A stretch of 64,000 nucleotides of DNA from JANQOH01 sp965201115 (GTDB lineage Bacteria > Pseudomonadota > Alphaproteobacteria > UBA7887): assembly GCA_965201115.1 (NCBI GenBank), contig OZ241745.1, positions 62,001 through 126,000 on the forward strand, given 5' to 3'. Of the stretch, positions 18,963 through 28,875 are shown piece after piece. The notes below the pieces were generated by a model. That model ran no database searches. It had not been told where the DNA came from and saw only the letters and a program-made list of their open reading frames with translations. A program made the translations under genes and the position numbers. Positions within the stretch are counted from its first letter, which is position 1. Each line of letters starts with the position of its first letter.

Positions 18963-21900
18963 ATGCCCCTTCCCGGCGGCCCCGCAAACAAGCTCGGCAA
19001 CCACTACGAAGCGTGGTGGGCGATGGCGGAGCTCGCGCGCATGCTGAGCGACAACTCGGAAACCGTGCGTATCGAACCGCCGGGGCGCGACAAGGTCGAT
19101 CTTGTCGTCACAACCGAATCGCAGACCGAGCGCCATCAGGTCAAACGGGCGAACACCGAAGGCAAGTGGCGGCTGAGGGAGCTGCAATGCATGGGCCTGC
19201 TCGACGAGATGAAGCACGCCACCGCCGACAACGAGCAATTCGTCTTCGTATCGGGCAGCGACGTACCCGAACTACGCGAGCTGTGCGAACGAGCGCGCCG
19301 AGCCGATTCCCCGACCAAGTTCAAGAACCAATTTCTGACCGCGAAGACTCACCAGCAAGCATTCACCAAATTATTGGGTTACTGGAATTGCGACGAGCGC
19401 GCCGCTTTCGCAACGCTGCGCAGAATAGAGGTCAGGATAGCGGACGAGCGCATGATCCGGGAAAGTGCTCGCGCGCGAATAGACGCGCTTTTCCTCGCTG
19501 ATCCGGATGATGTACTATCCCGCTTGCGCGGAATTGCCGACGATTCCGTCCATCGCCCGATCGCCCGCGCCGAGTTAATCGACAAGCTGAAAACTTGCGG
19601 ATACCGTTTACGAAAGCTGCGTAATCCGCAGACCGCCGACAACGCTGTCCGCGCCGCAACCGATCACTACCTTGAGGCCGAGAAACGCCGCCTCATCGGC
19701 GGACGGCATATCCCCCGCTCAGCGACAGAGACACTGCTCAAGCGGCTTGGCGACTCCCGCGCCGACAGCGTGATTACCGGCAAGGCCGGCAGCGGGAAGA
19801 CCGCGTTCGTCGTGAACATCGCCGAGGCCTTGCGGGCACGCGATTGGCCCGTCGTCGCCTTTCGTTTCGACCGGCTTCCGGCGGTACGTAACACCCAGCA
19901 GATCGGCGAACATATCGGGCTTGAGGAGCCCCCTGCACTGGCTCTTGCGTCTGCCGCCGACGCGGTGAAACGCCCCGGCGTACTGATTATCGATCAACTC
20001 GACTCGGTCAGCGTTGTGTCCGGACGCAACACCGGGGCGCTCGATCTCGTTCACAGTCTGATACAGGAAGCGCGGGGAGCGCGCCCCCGCGCGACGCTCC
20101 ACGTTATTCTGGTATGCAGAGCGTTCGATTGGCAAAACGACACTCGCCTGCGAAGTCTCATCGATTCGGACGACTCCAGGATCGACATCGGAGAATTTGC
20201 GCCGAACGACGTCGCGTCGGTGCTCAACGAGGCCGGATTCAATTCCGACAAATTCAGTCCGTCGACAAAACGGCTTCTGCAACTTCCGCAAAATCTGAGG
20301 CTTTTTCTCGATTCCGGATTTTCTTCGTCGCAAATCCCCCGTTTCGACACCGCCAAGGAGATACTGGATCGATATTGGAAAGAAAAGAGAAAATCCGTAT
20401 CGAGCCGGATCGCCTCCGGCGCCGATCACTGGATGGGTATCGTACGAGCGCTGTGCGACGAGATGACACACTACCAACAGCTCTCTATCGCCAAAGAGCG
20501 GTTGGACGATTTTCCCGACGATTATGTCGAACAGATGACGTCGGAAGGGGTACTGACGGACGATGGGCGACGTTACGCAACGGACGATGGGCGACGTTAC
20601 GCATTCGGTCACGAGAGCTTTTTCGATTATTGTTTTGCCCGGATATTCGTTGCCCAATCGCAGAGCATATTGGACGTCTTGCGGTTGCCATCCGAACAAT
20701 ATCTGTTTCGGCGCGCGCAAATCCGCCAAATTCTGGTTTACATGCGCGACGCCGATCATGGTCGCTACATTCAAGAACTATGCGCATTGCTTGCCAGCGA
20801 CGCGGTTCGCATACATATCAAGCAGCTTGCGTTCGCGTTACTCGCGGATGTGCCCGATCCGCGTCCGCAAGAGTGGGACGTCTGGTTCCGGTGGATAACC
20901 CCCGCACTCGACGCCGTTTGTGGCGGCGTACCGAATTCCAACGACTTTTCCGCCCTCGCTTGGCGAATGCTCTATCGTTCGCCGTCTTGGTTTGGTTTTC
21001 TTGACGATCGCGGAATCGCGAAGGAGTGGCTTGATTCCGACAACACGCATTTGGCGGACATGGCCGTCGGCTATATCGCCAATCACCATCGCCGCCATCC
21101 CGAGCAAGCCGTTGCGTTGCTCCAGCCTTACCTTGATAGAGGCGGGGCGTGGCCCAAGCGCCTCCGCAACTTTTGTGCGGGCGCCAATCCTGGCGCGAGT
21201 CGACAGACGTTCGATTTGTTCCTCCAGCTGCTTGACCGAGGACTCGTCGGCAATTTCGACGATCCGGCGACTGAGTTCGATAGTCCGTGGAGTGTGCTCC
21301 GGCGGATTGGCGAAGATCGACTGGATTGGGCGCCCGAATTTGCCGAACGGCTTCTTCGACGGCATTTCGGCAGCGCCTCCCCACAAACGCAATCCCCGCG
21401 CACTCTCGCCGAACGCCTTCAACGCCATGTCGACGCAGGGGAGGTACTTTACAAGTCGGCGGCAGCGCACCCTGCTGTGTTTGTCAAACATATACTTCCG
21501 GTGGTGCGCGAGGTTTCGGAGCGCTATGCGTACCCAAGCAGCCCACCGCAGCGCGATGCTGTTTGGCCGTTTCGCCTCAAATCCGAATTTCGTTCGGTCG
21601 ACAGCGCCATCGTCGAAGGGCTCGCGCTGGCGCTTGCGGATATGGCGAAGAAGAATGACGGCAGCATTCGAGGGATTATCGCCGACTTGCGGCGCAGCAA
21701 GACCTATGTTGCGAATACTCTTCTTCTTTCTCTATTTTCCGAAGGAGCCGCTACTTACGCGCGAGACGCGGTGGAGGCGTTCTGCGACGAACACTGGAGG
21801 TTCGATTGCGGGTTTTCGGACAGCCCCTACTGGATGGCCGAACAGGCACTCAAAGCAATTATCTCCCATAGTTCTTCGCACGACAGAAATCGATTGGAGG

Positions 21901-23519
21901 ACGCAATTTTTCGTTATCGGGATCTGGATGAAACGCCCAAAACGCGCGGCGAATATCGGGCAATTGGATTTGCGCAAGTTAATCTATTTTCGGCGATCCC
22001 GGAGCGCTTTCGAAGCGATCGCGTCAGAAAACGCTTGAGCGAGCTGGAGAGGGCGTTCCCGACTGCGCTCTATGGCCCGCCGAAAGGCATAACCGGCGGC
22101 GCAGCGAGATCGCCGATCCCCGCCAGTGCATTGGAGAAGATGACGGATGAGCAATGGTTGAAGGGGATGGCGAAGTATACGTACGACGATCCCCCATTTC
22201 GGCATGGGCCGGATTTTCTGAAGGGCGGAGCTCGGCAACTTGCACAGGCCCTGCAGGAGCGCGCGGAAGCAGATCCCGGTCGGTTTGCGGCGCTTGCCTT
22301 GAAAATTCCGAGCGACGCCAATTCCCATTATATTGAACATATACTTATGGCGTTGACGAAAGCCGAGGTTGACGACGAAATCAAGATCGGGGTATGTCGA
22401 AAGGCGTACGCCGATGCGCGAACCCACTGCGGAAGGACGTTGGCGAATGTACTGGGAAGCATAAGGACTCCGCTCTCGACATGCGCCGTCGGTATGTTGA
22501 GTTGGCTGGCGACAGAAAGCGATGATCCGTCAACAGAGGCGTGGAAGGTGGCGGAGAATGGCAGCGGACCATATTACGGCGGCGATATATATACGGCGGG
22601 AATTAATACCGTTCGCGGCCGCGCAGCCCTTGCGATTCGGGATCTCATAATTCACGACGACTCCTATATCGATGCGTTCAAGAAAGTACTCGATCGGATG
22701 GTGCAGGACAATAGTTCCGCCGTGCTATCGTGCATAGCGGGAACTGTTCGCGCGGTTGCCTGTTATAGACCGCCACCAGGGCTTCGGCTTTTTCTGGATA
22801 TGAAGGTTACGGACGAAGGCGTGTTTGCTACCCGCGATATGGAAGCCTTCCTTTGGGGGCACATCCGGCGATATTTCGACGAACTCAAACCAACTATCGA
22901 GCGTATGATTCAATCGAGCGACCCCGAGGCCGCGCAGGCGGGGGCGCGCGTTGCGTCCGTTGCCGTTCTATGCGCACAGCCAGCCGATGATCTTGTCGAG
23001 CGAGCATTGCTTGGCAGTGCGCACCATCGGCGGGGCGTTGCGACGGTAGCCGGGAGAGAAATCGCGAATTCGGAATGCCGGGAACGGTGCGAAACAATGC
23101 TCTCTGTGTTGTTCAACGATATCGACAAAGGGGTACGGCAGGAAGCGGCGAGCTGCTTCCAGTACCTGGCGGAGGAACCGCTCGTGGAATACGATCAGCT
23201 GATCCGCAGATTTTTGGCCAGCCAAGCGTTTACGGAATGTGCAAAACATTTACTTGATACACTGGAGGGAACCAAACACGCGCTTCCGGATACCGTGTTC
23301 GAGATTCTCGACAGATTCTTTTCGAAAGCAAAAGGAAACGCCCGCGATATAGTCATTGACAGTTATTTTTCCGCATTGCATATAACAAAAATCGTATTTC
23401 GTATCTATCGGCAGCATGAAAACGACGGATGGACGCAGAAATGTCTTGACACGATCGATCGGCTTTATCTGGAGGGTACGGGAGATGTCGAGCGGCATAT
23501 GGAGGATTTCGAAAGGTGA
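18963..23519 (+). CDS. Avs-like defence protein: PD-(D/E)xK nuclease - STAND NTPase - helical repeats
   Basis: A 1518-residue protein. Residues 1-200 resemble a Cap4/DUF4297-type dsDNA nuclease: Glu16 in HYEAWW, Asp46 in KVDLVV and the Q-x-K of HQVKR at 59-61. Residues 260-550 form a STAND-type NTPase with Walker A GKAGSGKT (273-280) and Walker B LIIDQLD (341-347), ending with an FGHESFFDYCFA element typical of these proteins. The remaining ~950 residues look like helical repeats, the usual sensor part of Avs-like proteins that recognise phage proteins and unleash the nuclease. Base composition is clearly lower in GC than neighbours from about 20100 onward, indicating transfer. I start at the ATG at 18963, where the family-like N-terminus begins. 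It is convergent with the Type ISP gene, 44 bases apart. Confidence 0.85.
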   Translation: MPLPGGPANKLGNHYEAWWAMAELARMLSDNSETVRIEPPGRDKVDLVVTTESQTERHQVKRANTEGKWRLRELQCMGLLDEMKHATADNEQFVFVSGSDVPELRELCERARRADSPTKFKNQFLTAKTHQQAFTKLLGYWNCDERAAFATLRRIEVRIADERMIRESARARIDALFLADPDDVLSRLRGIADDSVHRPIARAELIDKLKTCGYRLRKLRNPQTADNAVRAATDHYLEAEKRRLIGGRHIPRSATETLLKRLGDSRADSVITGKAGSGKTAFVVNIAEALRARDWPVVAFRFDRLPAVRNTQQIGEHIGLEEPPALALASAADAVKRPGVLIIDQLDSVSVVSGRNTGALDLVHSLIQEARGARPRATLHVILVCRAFDWQNDTRLRSLIDSDDSRIDIGEFAPNDVASVLNEAGFNSDKFSPSTKRLLQLPQNLRLFLDSGFSSSQIPRFDTAKEILDRYWKEKRKSVSSRIASGADHWMGIVRALCDEMTHYQQLSIAKERLDDFPDDYVEQMTSEGVLTDDGRRYATDDGRRYAFGHESFFDYCFARIFVAQSQSILDVLRLPSEQYLFRRAQIRQILVYMRDADHGRYIQELCALLASDAVRIHIKQLAFALLADVPDPRPQEWDVWFRWITPALDAVCGGVPNSNDFSALAWRMLYRSPSWFGFLDDRGIAKEWLDSDNTHLADMAVGYIANHHRRHPEQAVALLQPYLDRGGAWPKRLRNFCAGANPGASRQTFDLFLQLLDRGLVGNFDDPATEFDSPWSVLRRIGEDRLDWAPEFAERLLRRHFGSASPQTQSPRTLAERLQRHVDAGEVLYKSAAAHPAVFVKHILPVVREVSERYAYPSSPPQRDAVWPFRLKSEFRSVDSAIVEGLALALADMAKKNDGSIRGIIADLRRSKTYVANTLLLSLFSEGAATYARDAVEAFCDEHWRFDCGFSDSPYWMAEQALKAIISHSSSHDRNRLEDAIFRYRDLDETPKTRGEYRAIGFAQVNLFSAIPERFRSDRVRKRLSELERAFPTALYGPPKGITGGAARSPIPASALEKMTDEQWLKGMAKYTYDDPPFRHGPDFLKGGARQLAQALQERAEADPGRFAALALKIPSDANSHYIEHILMALTKAEVDDEIKIGVCRKAYADARTHCGRTLANVLGSIRTPLSTCAVGMLSWLATESDDPSTEAWKVAENGSGPYYGGDIYTAGINTVRGRAALAIRDLIIHDDSYIDAFKKVLDRMVQDNSSAVLSCIAGTVRAVACYRPPPGLRLFLDMKVTDEGVFATRDMEAFLWGHIRRYFDELKPTIERMIQSSDPEAAQAGARVASVAVLCAQPADDLVERALLGSAHHRRGVATVAGREIANSECRERCETMLSVLFNDIDKGVRQEAASCFQYLAEEPLVEYDQLIRRFLASQAFTECAKHLLDTLEGTKHALPDTVFEILDRFFSKAKGNARDIVIDSYFSALHITKIVFRIYRQHENDGWTQKCLDTIDRLYLEGTGDVERHMEDFER
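20556..20603. repeat. 24-bp perfect in-frame tandem duplication inside the STAND gene
   Basis: ACGGACGATGGGCGACGTTA plus CGCA is present twice back to back (20556-20579, 20580-20603), so the peptide TDDGRRYA occurs twice. The copies are identical, so the event is recent or actively variable. Confidence 0.95.
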
Positions 23520-23563
23520 TGCTGGCAAGGCGACGGCGCGTTGCGTGGAGGTTCGGGATGCGG

Positions 23564-26500
23564 TCATCGGTCGCTTTGCGATGGGATATCTGCTTTGCTT
23601 CGCGGGAGGGTCGATACGATCCGGGCCGTTTCCACGGAGAGATATGTTGCGCGGCGGAGGGTGGGGATCAGGGCCTCGGGGGTGGGGAAGCTGGCGTTGG
23701 GGTCGTTGGTGAGGCCGCTTTGGGGGTCGCGGGTTTGGCGGTAGCGGTCTATCAGCCATTCGAGGGGGGTTCGGCCGTTTACGGTGTAGCGGTGGGCTTC
23801 GGCGGGGATGTTTTGCAGGGTTATGTGCTCATTGATGCGCAGGGCCGTTCGGGCGGGGCCGGCGAAGCGCATGCGGGCGGGGCCGAGGCGGAAGTGGGCG
23901 GGTTGCGGGGGGCCGAGGCCGGCGAAAACGAGTTCGAGGGGGTATTCGGGGGCGGTTTCGTAGCCCAGATGCAGGGCGGCGAGGCTGCGGCCGGCGCGGG
24001 CGAAGGCGTGGAAATCGGCGGCGAAGGGGATGCGGGGGAGCTCTTTCGCGAGGTCGTTGGCGAAGCGCTGGCGCCACTCCGGGGCGTGCAGCGCGCCATA
24101 GGCGTAGTCGAATATCGCGTCCTTGTCGATCGACGGGTCGGCGTAATGCGCGCGGAAGGCGCGCAGGGCGGCGTCGGTAATGTTGTCGATGCGCTCCATG
24201 TTCGCGCCGACGCCCGGTATGCCGGTCTGCGCCGCCGCGGGTCGGCGCCAGCGGTAGCGCGGGAAGCACTGGCCGAAAGCGACGAAATGCAGATCGGGCA
24301 TCGTATCGACGATGAGCGTGGAGGACGGGCTTGTCGATCCGAGTCCGGAGACGCAAATCACGCGATTGCTTGCCGACTCGTGCGGGAACATCGCCGTCGT
24401 TTGACCGGGCGCCTGCAAGAATGTGTTGTCGGCATACAGAAACTGCTTCACGAAAGGCCGATACGCGACTTTGCGGATTCTACTCTCGTCGAATTCGGCG
24501 CGAACACGTTGGCGAAGGCGCCGCTTCAGCTCGCGATCCCATTTCAGATGGGCGGAGTGGCGACGCGTCACGCCTTCGATTCCGCCTGCGGCGGCGGCGG
24601 CCGATTCTTCGTATTCCGCCAGGGCGGCGCGGTAGTCGGCCACCATGCGGCGCGCGTTTTCGGCGCAGGCTTCGCGCGAGAAGTTGTACATGTATGCATC
24701 GCGGCCGGTCTTGTGCCCGTTGCTGAACAGCGCGAAGACGGCGTCGCCGCTTGCGCCCGCCTTCACGGCCTTGGTTCCGAGCGGGTAGAGGGCGCGGAAG
24801 GCGGCGCTGCGCTTGCCGATCCAGTCGTTGTGCGCGTCGGGTTCGACGGCCTGCCAATCGGCGACGCCGGCGATGGAGCCGGCCTTGCGGAGAAACTCGA
24901 GTTTGTCTTCGCGTTTCAGGCCGTCGCCGATGTCGCGGTAGAGTATGCGGCAGCCCTTGTGCGCGGCGTTCGGGTTGCGGACGAGTATGGCAATGGCGAC
25001 GGGCGCGCGGGAGCCTTGGCCGAATATGTTATCGCCTTCGGCGCGCCTCCGCGGGCCCGACGTCCGCGCGTTTCCGCGCAGGTTCAGCACGTAGATCGTG
25101 CTGAATTCCTCGGCGAGGCAGGCGCGCAGGCCGGAGTCGGCGTTGCCGTCGATCCATGAGCCGTTGGTGACGAAGGCGACGACGCCTTCCGCGCCGATGC
25201 GGTCGGACGCCCAGCGGATGGCCATCTTGTAGGTGTCGTACAAACTGTTCCTGTTTGCGGCCGTCGAGCGCGCCACCCACGTTTCCGCTACGCGCCGTTC
25301 GAGCGCGGGGTAGTCGACGTTGGGGTTTTCGTCGGCGGCGCTGCGCTGGCCCGCGGACCAGGGCGGGTTGCCGACGATGACCTGGATGGGGGCTTTCTGC
25401 TGGCGTTCGACGCGGTCGCTGTTATCGGGCAGCCAGACCTTCGGCAGCGCGCCGCGGCCCTCGCGCAGGGTGAAGGTATCGGTCAGGGCGATGCCGGGGA
25501 ACGGTTCGTAAGCGGTTTCGCCGCCGCGGCGCCCGTGGAACGCCTCCTCGATATGGATGGCGGCGATGTAGTAGGCGAGCAGCACGATCTCGTTGGCGTG
25601 GAGCTCGCGCGCGTATTTCCGCGGCAGGTCGGAAGCGGCGATCAGGCCCGATTGCAGGAGCCGCGCGGGGAAGACGCCCGTGCCGGTGAACGGGTCGAGG
25701 ACATGCACGTCTTCATCGGTGAGGCCGCGGCCGAATTCATCGCGCAGGGCGCGGTCGGCGCTGTGCAGGATGAAGTCCACGACCTCGACGGGGGTATAGA
25801 CGATGCCGAGGCGGTCGGCGTCCTTTTTCATCGCGCGGGCGAAAAAGCGCTGGTAGAGCTCCATCAGGACGCCCTGGCGCGCGGCGCTGTCGCTGAGGCC
25901 GCGGGCGCGGAGCCGCACGCTTTCGTAGAAGCCCCGGAGGTCGCGGGTTTCGTTCTCGAGGCCGAACTCGCCGAAATCGCGGCGCAGTTCGTCGAGCGCC
26001 TTCGCCACGGGGTTGCTGCGCGCGAAGTCGTATCCCTCGAACAGCGCCTCGAATACGGGCCGCGTGATGATGTGCTGCGCCATCATGTCGATGGCGGCGG
26101 CGCGGGTTATCGAATCGTTGATCGAGGTTCGCAGTTCCTCGTGGAAGGCGCCGAACCACTCGCCGAGGGTTTCGTTTCCGGGGCCGGCGAGCAGGCCCTC
26201 GATGCGCATGACGAGGCGGGCGAAGATATCGGCCACGTCGGCGGCCCAGCTTTCCCAGTAGCGGCGGTCGCCGCATTTCTCGACGATTTTGGCGAAGATG
26301 GCCTCCGGCGGCAGGTCGAGGGGCGGGAACGGCAGGCCCGCGGCGCCGCTCTCGCCGCCGGCGCCATCTTCGTCTCCGCCGTCGTCGCCGCCGGCGAGGA
26401 TGATGCGCTCAGGCGGCTCCTTGTCGAGGTCGATGCGGGCGATTTCGGCGTTGAAGCGTTCGTCGTGGGAACGCAGGGCGTTGAGTACGCCCCACACGGC

Positions 26501-28351
26501 GGCGAAACGCTCGTTCCGGTCGAGGGCCTGCCCCGGGTTGTCGGCGGCGGGCACGGCGACGGGCAGGACGATATAGCCGTTTTCCTTGCCGGGCGCGGCG
26601 CGCATGACGCGCCCGACGGCCTGTACGATGTCGATTTGGGAGTTGCGCGGGCTCATGAAGAGCACGGCGTCGAGGGCCGGCGCGTCGATGCCCTCGGTGA
26701 GGCAGCGGGCGTTGGACAGGACGCGGCAGGCGCCGGCGGCGCCCTGCTCGAGCCATTCGATGGCGGCGGCGCGGTCGAGCGCGCCGGTTTGGCCATCGAC
26801 ATGGCGGGTTTCGCAACGCAGCGCGCCGGCGCGCCCGGTCGGGGGCAGGCGCTCGACGGCGCGCTCGACAATGCCGGCCCAATGCGCGGTCAGGCGCCTG
26901 GAGGCGGCGATGGTGTTCGTAAAGGCGATGGCGCGCGCGAGGGGGCGGGCCGCGCCGGCGGCGCGGCGGCGGCCGCGGCGGTTCTCGGGGTCGCTCAGGG
27001 CGCGCCAGCAGCCGACGATTTTCGCGGTGTCGGTAATGTCGATTTCGCCGCCGCGCGCGGCGAGGTGCGCCTGCAGCGCGGGGTCGGCGGCGCGCTCGGA
27101 AAGGGTGAGGATGACCACCTTGTAATCGGAGAGCAGGCCGCGCGAGACGGCGCTGGAGAAGGTCAGGCGGTGGAACTCGGGCCCGTAGGTTCGGGCGTCG
27201 TCCATCGAGAAGACCTCGGCGTCGCGGCGCGCGGCCCTGGCCTTTGCGCCGGCGGTGTAGAGGCGCGGCGTGGCGGTCATGTAGAGGCGCTTGCCGGCGC
27301 GGATGCGCGCGGGGTCGTGGATCAGGACGAAATGCGACGCGCGGTCGCCGGGGCGCTCGACGCCGGTGGTGCGGTGGGCCTCGTCGCAAAGGACGAGGTC
27401 GAAAGGCGGCGCGCCGTCGGTTTGCGCGCGCTCGACGAGGCCGAGCGAATGGTAGGTGCAGAACACGGCGGTCATCGCGCCCGGGCGCTCGGCGCGGAGG
27501 GCGCGGGAAATCTCCGCCGGATCGGTGGTGACGGGGATTTCGAGCTCCTCCAGCCGCGCGTCCTCGCGCTTGCTTGCGCGCCCGGCGCCTTCGTCGGAAC
27601 ACACGCCGATGTAGCGGTGCGGAAGGGCGCGCTGCGTGGCCCATTCGCGCATCGCCTGCGCGAACAGCGAGATCGAGGGCACGAGATAGAGCGCGCGCCC
27701 GCCGACGCCGGCGATGGCCTCGGCAATGCGCAGCGCGACGTAGGTCTTGCCCGTGCCGCACGCCATGACGAGCTTGCCGCGGTCGTGCTTCGCGAAGCCC
27801 GCGAGGGTGTCGTCGAGCGCCTCCTGCTGGTGCGGGCGCGGGGCGAATTTGGCGCCGCGCCAGGCGAGGTCTTCCGGGCGGCCGCGGACGAGGTCGGGCC
27901 AGCGGAAGGGGCGGCTCGCGAGGTCGCCGGGGCGCAGCACCTGACAGCGCGGGTTCAGGCCGCGGACGGTTTTCCCGGCGTTGGCGCCCCATTTGTCCGC
28001 CGTGTGGACGAGTATGCGGGCGGTGAAGGGGTCGCGATTCGAGGCGGCGATGAACGAATCGATGTCGGGTTTGGATATGGGCGTACCGGGCGCGTAGCAT
28101 TTGCACTGCACGGCGCAGACGCCGCCGCCGCGCTCCTCGGCGACGAGGTCGATGCCGGTGTCGCGGCCGTCGAAACCCGGCCGCCCCGCCGCCCATTCGC
28201 GCCACAGGGAGACGCGCGCGAAGCGGTCGGCATAGAGGGGGTCGAGCTCGAACCAGCGCTTGATGAGGCGTTCGAACAGGCGGCCCTTGGCGGCCTCGGT
28301 GTCGGCGGCCGCGCGGATGTGGGCGAGCGCGGCGTGGAAGCCGGCGGTCAT
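23564..28351 (-). CDS. Type ISP restriction-modification enzyme (LlaGI/LlaBIII-like)
   Basis: A single 1595-residue polypeptide with all functions of a Type ISP enzyme (LlaGI and LlaBIII are about 1570-1580). Order: Mrr-like nuclease (Glu27, Asp68, Q-C-K at 82-84); SF2 helicase/translocase with Walker A ACGTGKT near 196-202 and DEAH at 322-325, plus later ATPR and QAVGRVMRA motifs; a coupler; a gamma-type N6-adenine methyltransferase with motif I LDPFTGTGVF near 888 and GNPPW near 995; and a C-terminal target-recognition domain from about 1200. Such enzymes methylate one strand and cut after head-to-head translocation. GGAGG precedes the ATG at 28349-28351. All key residues look intact. Confidence 0.93.
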   Translation of the reverse strand: MTAGFHAALAHIRAAADTEAAKGRLFERLIKRWFELDPLYADRFARVSLWREWAAGRPGFDGRDTGIDLVAEERGGGVCAVQCKCYAPGTPISKPDIDSFIAASNRDPFTARILVHTADKWGANAGKTVRGLNPRCQVLRPGDLASRPFRWPDLVRGRPEDLAWRGAKFAPRPHQQEALDDTLAGFAKHDRGKLVMACGTGKTYVALRIAEAIAGVGGRALYLVPSISLFAQAMREWATQRALPHRYIGVCSDEGAGRASKREDARLEELEIPVTTDPAEISRALRAERPGAMTAVFCTYHSLGLVERAQTDGAPPFDLVLCDEAHRTTGVERPGDRASHFVLIHDPARIRAGKRLYMTATPRLYTAGAKARAARRDAEVFSMDDARTYGPEFHRLTFSSAVSRGLLSDYKVVILTLSERAADPALQAHLAARGGEIDITDTAKIVGCWRALSDPENRRGRRRAAGAARPLARAIAFTNTIAASRRLTAHWAGIVERAVERLPPTGRAGALRCETRHVDGQTGALDRAAAIEWLEQGAAGACRVLSNARCLTEGIDAPALDAVLFMSPRNSQIDIVQAVGRVMRAAPGKENGYIVLPVAVPAADNPGQALDRNERFAAVWGVLNALRSHDERFNAEIARIDLDKEPPERIILAGGDDGGDEDGAGGESGAAGLPFPPLDLPPEAIFAKIVEKCGDRRYWESWAADVADIFARLVMRIEGLLAGPGNETLGEWFGAFHEELRTSINDSITRAAAIDMMAQHIITRPVFEALFEGYDFARSNPVAKALDELRRDFGEFGLENETRDLRGFYESVRLRARGLSDSAARQGVLMELYQRFFARAMKKDADRLGIVYTPVEVVDFILHSADRALRDEFGRGLTDEDVHVLDPFTGTGVFPARLLQSGLIAASDLPRKYARELHANEIVLLAYYIAAIHIEEAFHGRRGGETAYEPFPGIALTDTFTLREGRGALPKVWLPDNSDRVERQQKAPIQVIVGNPPWSAGQRSAADENPNVDYPALERRVAETWVARSTAANRNSLYDTYKMAIRWASDRIGAEGVVAFVTNGSWIDGNADSGLRACLAEEFSTIYVLNLRGNARTSGPRRRAEGDNIFGQGSRAPVAIAILVRNPNAAHKGCRILYRDIGDGLKREDKLEFLRKAGSIAGVADWQAVEPDAHNDWIGKRSAAFRALYPLGTKAVKAGASGDAVFALFSNGHKTGRDAYMYNFSREACAENARRMVADYRAALAEYEESAAAAAGGIEGVTRRHSAHLKWDRELKRRLRQRVRAEFDESRIRKVAYRPFVKQFLYADNTFLQAPGQTTAMFPHESASNRVICVSGLGSTSPSSTLIVDTMPDLHFVAFGQCFPRYRWRRPAAAQTGIPGVGANMERIDNITDAALRAFRAHYADPSIDKDAIFDYAYGALHAPEWRQRFANDLAKELPRIPFAADFHAFARAGRSLAALHLGYETAPEYPLELVFAGLGPPQPAHFRLGPARMRFAGPARTALRINEHITLQNIPAEAHRYTVNGRTPLEWLIDRYRQTRDPQSGLTNDPNASFPTPEALIPTLRRATYLSVETARIVSTLPRSKADIPSQSDR

Positions 28352-28568
28352 GGGGGGCCTCCGGCTCCGCCGAATCGGGGGGCGGCCGGGTTGGGGTTTG
28401 CGGGACTGCGTGGAGGCGGCATGTGTTTCTCCCCGGTGGGCGCGGGCTCGATGGGCGTGGGCGACGGGGCGTTCTTAGTTCATTCGGGCGCGGCGGTCAA
28501 TGCGGGCGGCTCGACAATCGCGGGCGCCGGCGGGCGGGGACGTTCGCGCCTTTCCGGCAGTGTCGCGC

Positions 28569-28860
28569 GCTGCGGGAACGTGCGGGCGGGGCATTGCGGG
28601 GATCCGCGGGGCTCCGGGCCGGCGGCGGTTCGGGTGGTTATGCCGGCGGCTGTCGTTGTCGGGCTGTTTGCCGGGGGCGCAACCCCGCCGAAGGCGGGGC
28701 CTGGGTGCGCGGGCGTCTCGCCCGCACGTCTCGACGACCGCAGACGCAGGCGGGCGGGGGCGCTCGCGCCACCCGGCAGACGCCGCGGCTTGCGGAAACG
28801 TGCGGGCAGGATGCCCGCGCTCCCGGGCCCCGCCTTCGGCGGGGTTGCGTCTTGCGCAAG
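28569..28860. repeat. cluster of dispersed repeat copies upstream of the Type ISP gene
   Basis: A partial forward copy at about 28569-28600, an inverted copy at about 28679-28732, and a full forward copy at about 28791-28855. The 28352-28875 gap holds nothing else that I recognise; a phrase GGCATTGCGGGGATCCGC at about 28590-28610 recurs in the repeats of 62680-63440. Confidence 0.75.
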
Positions 28861-28875
28861 CCGGCGGCGCGCTGT

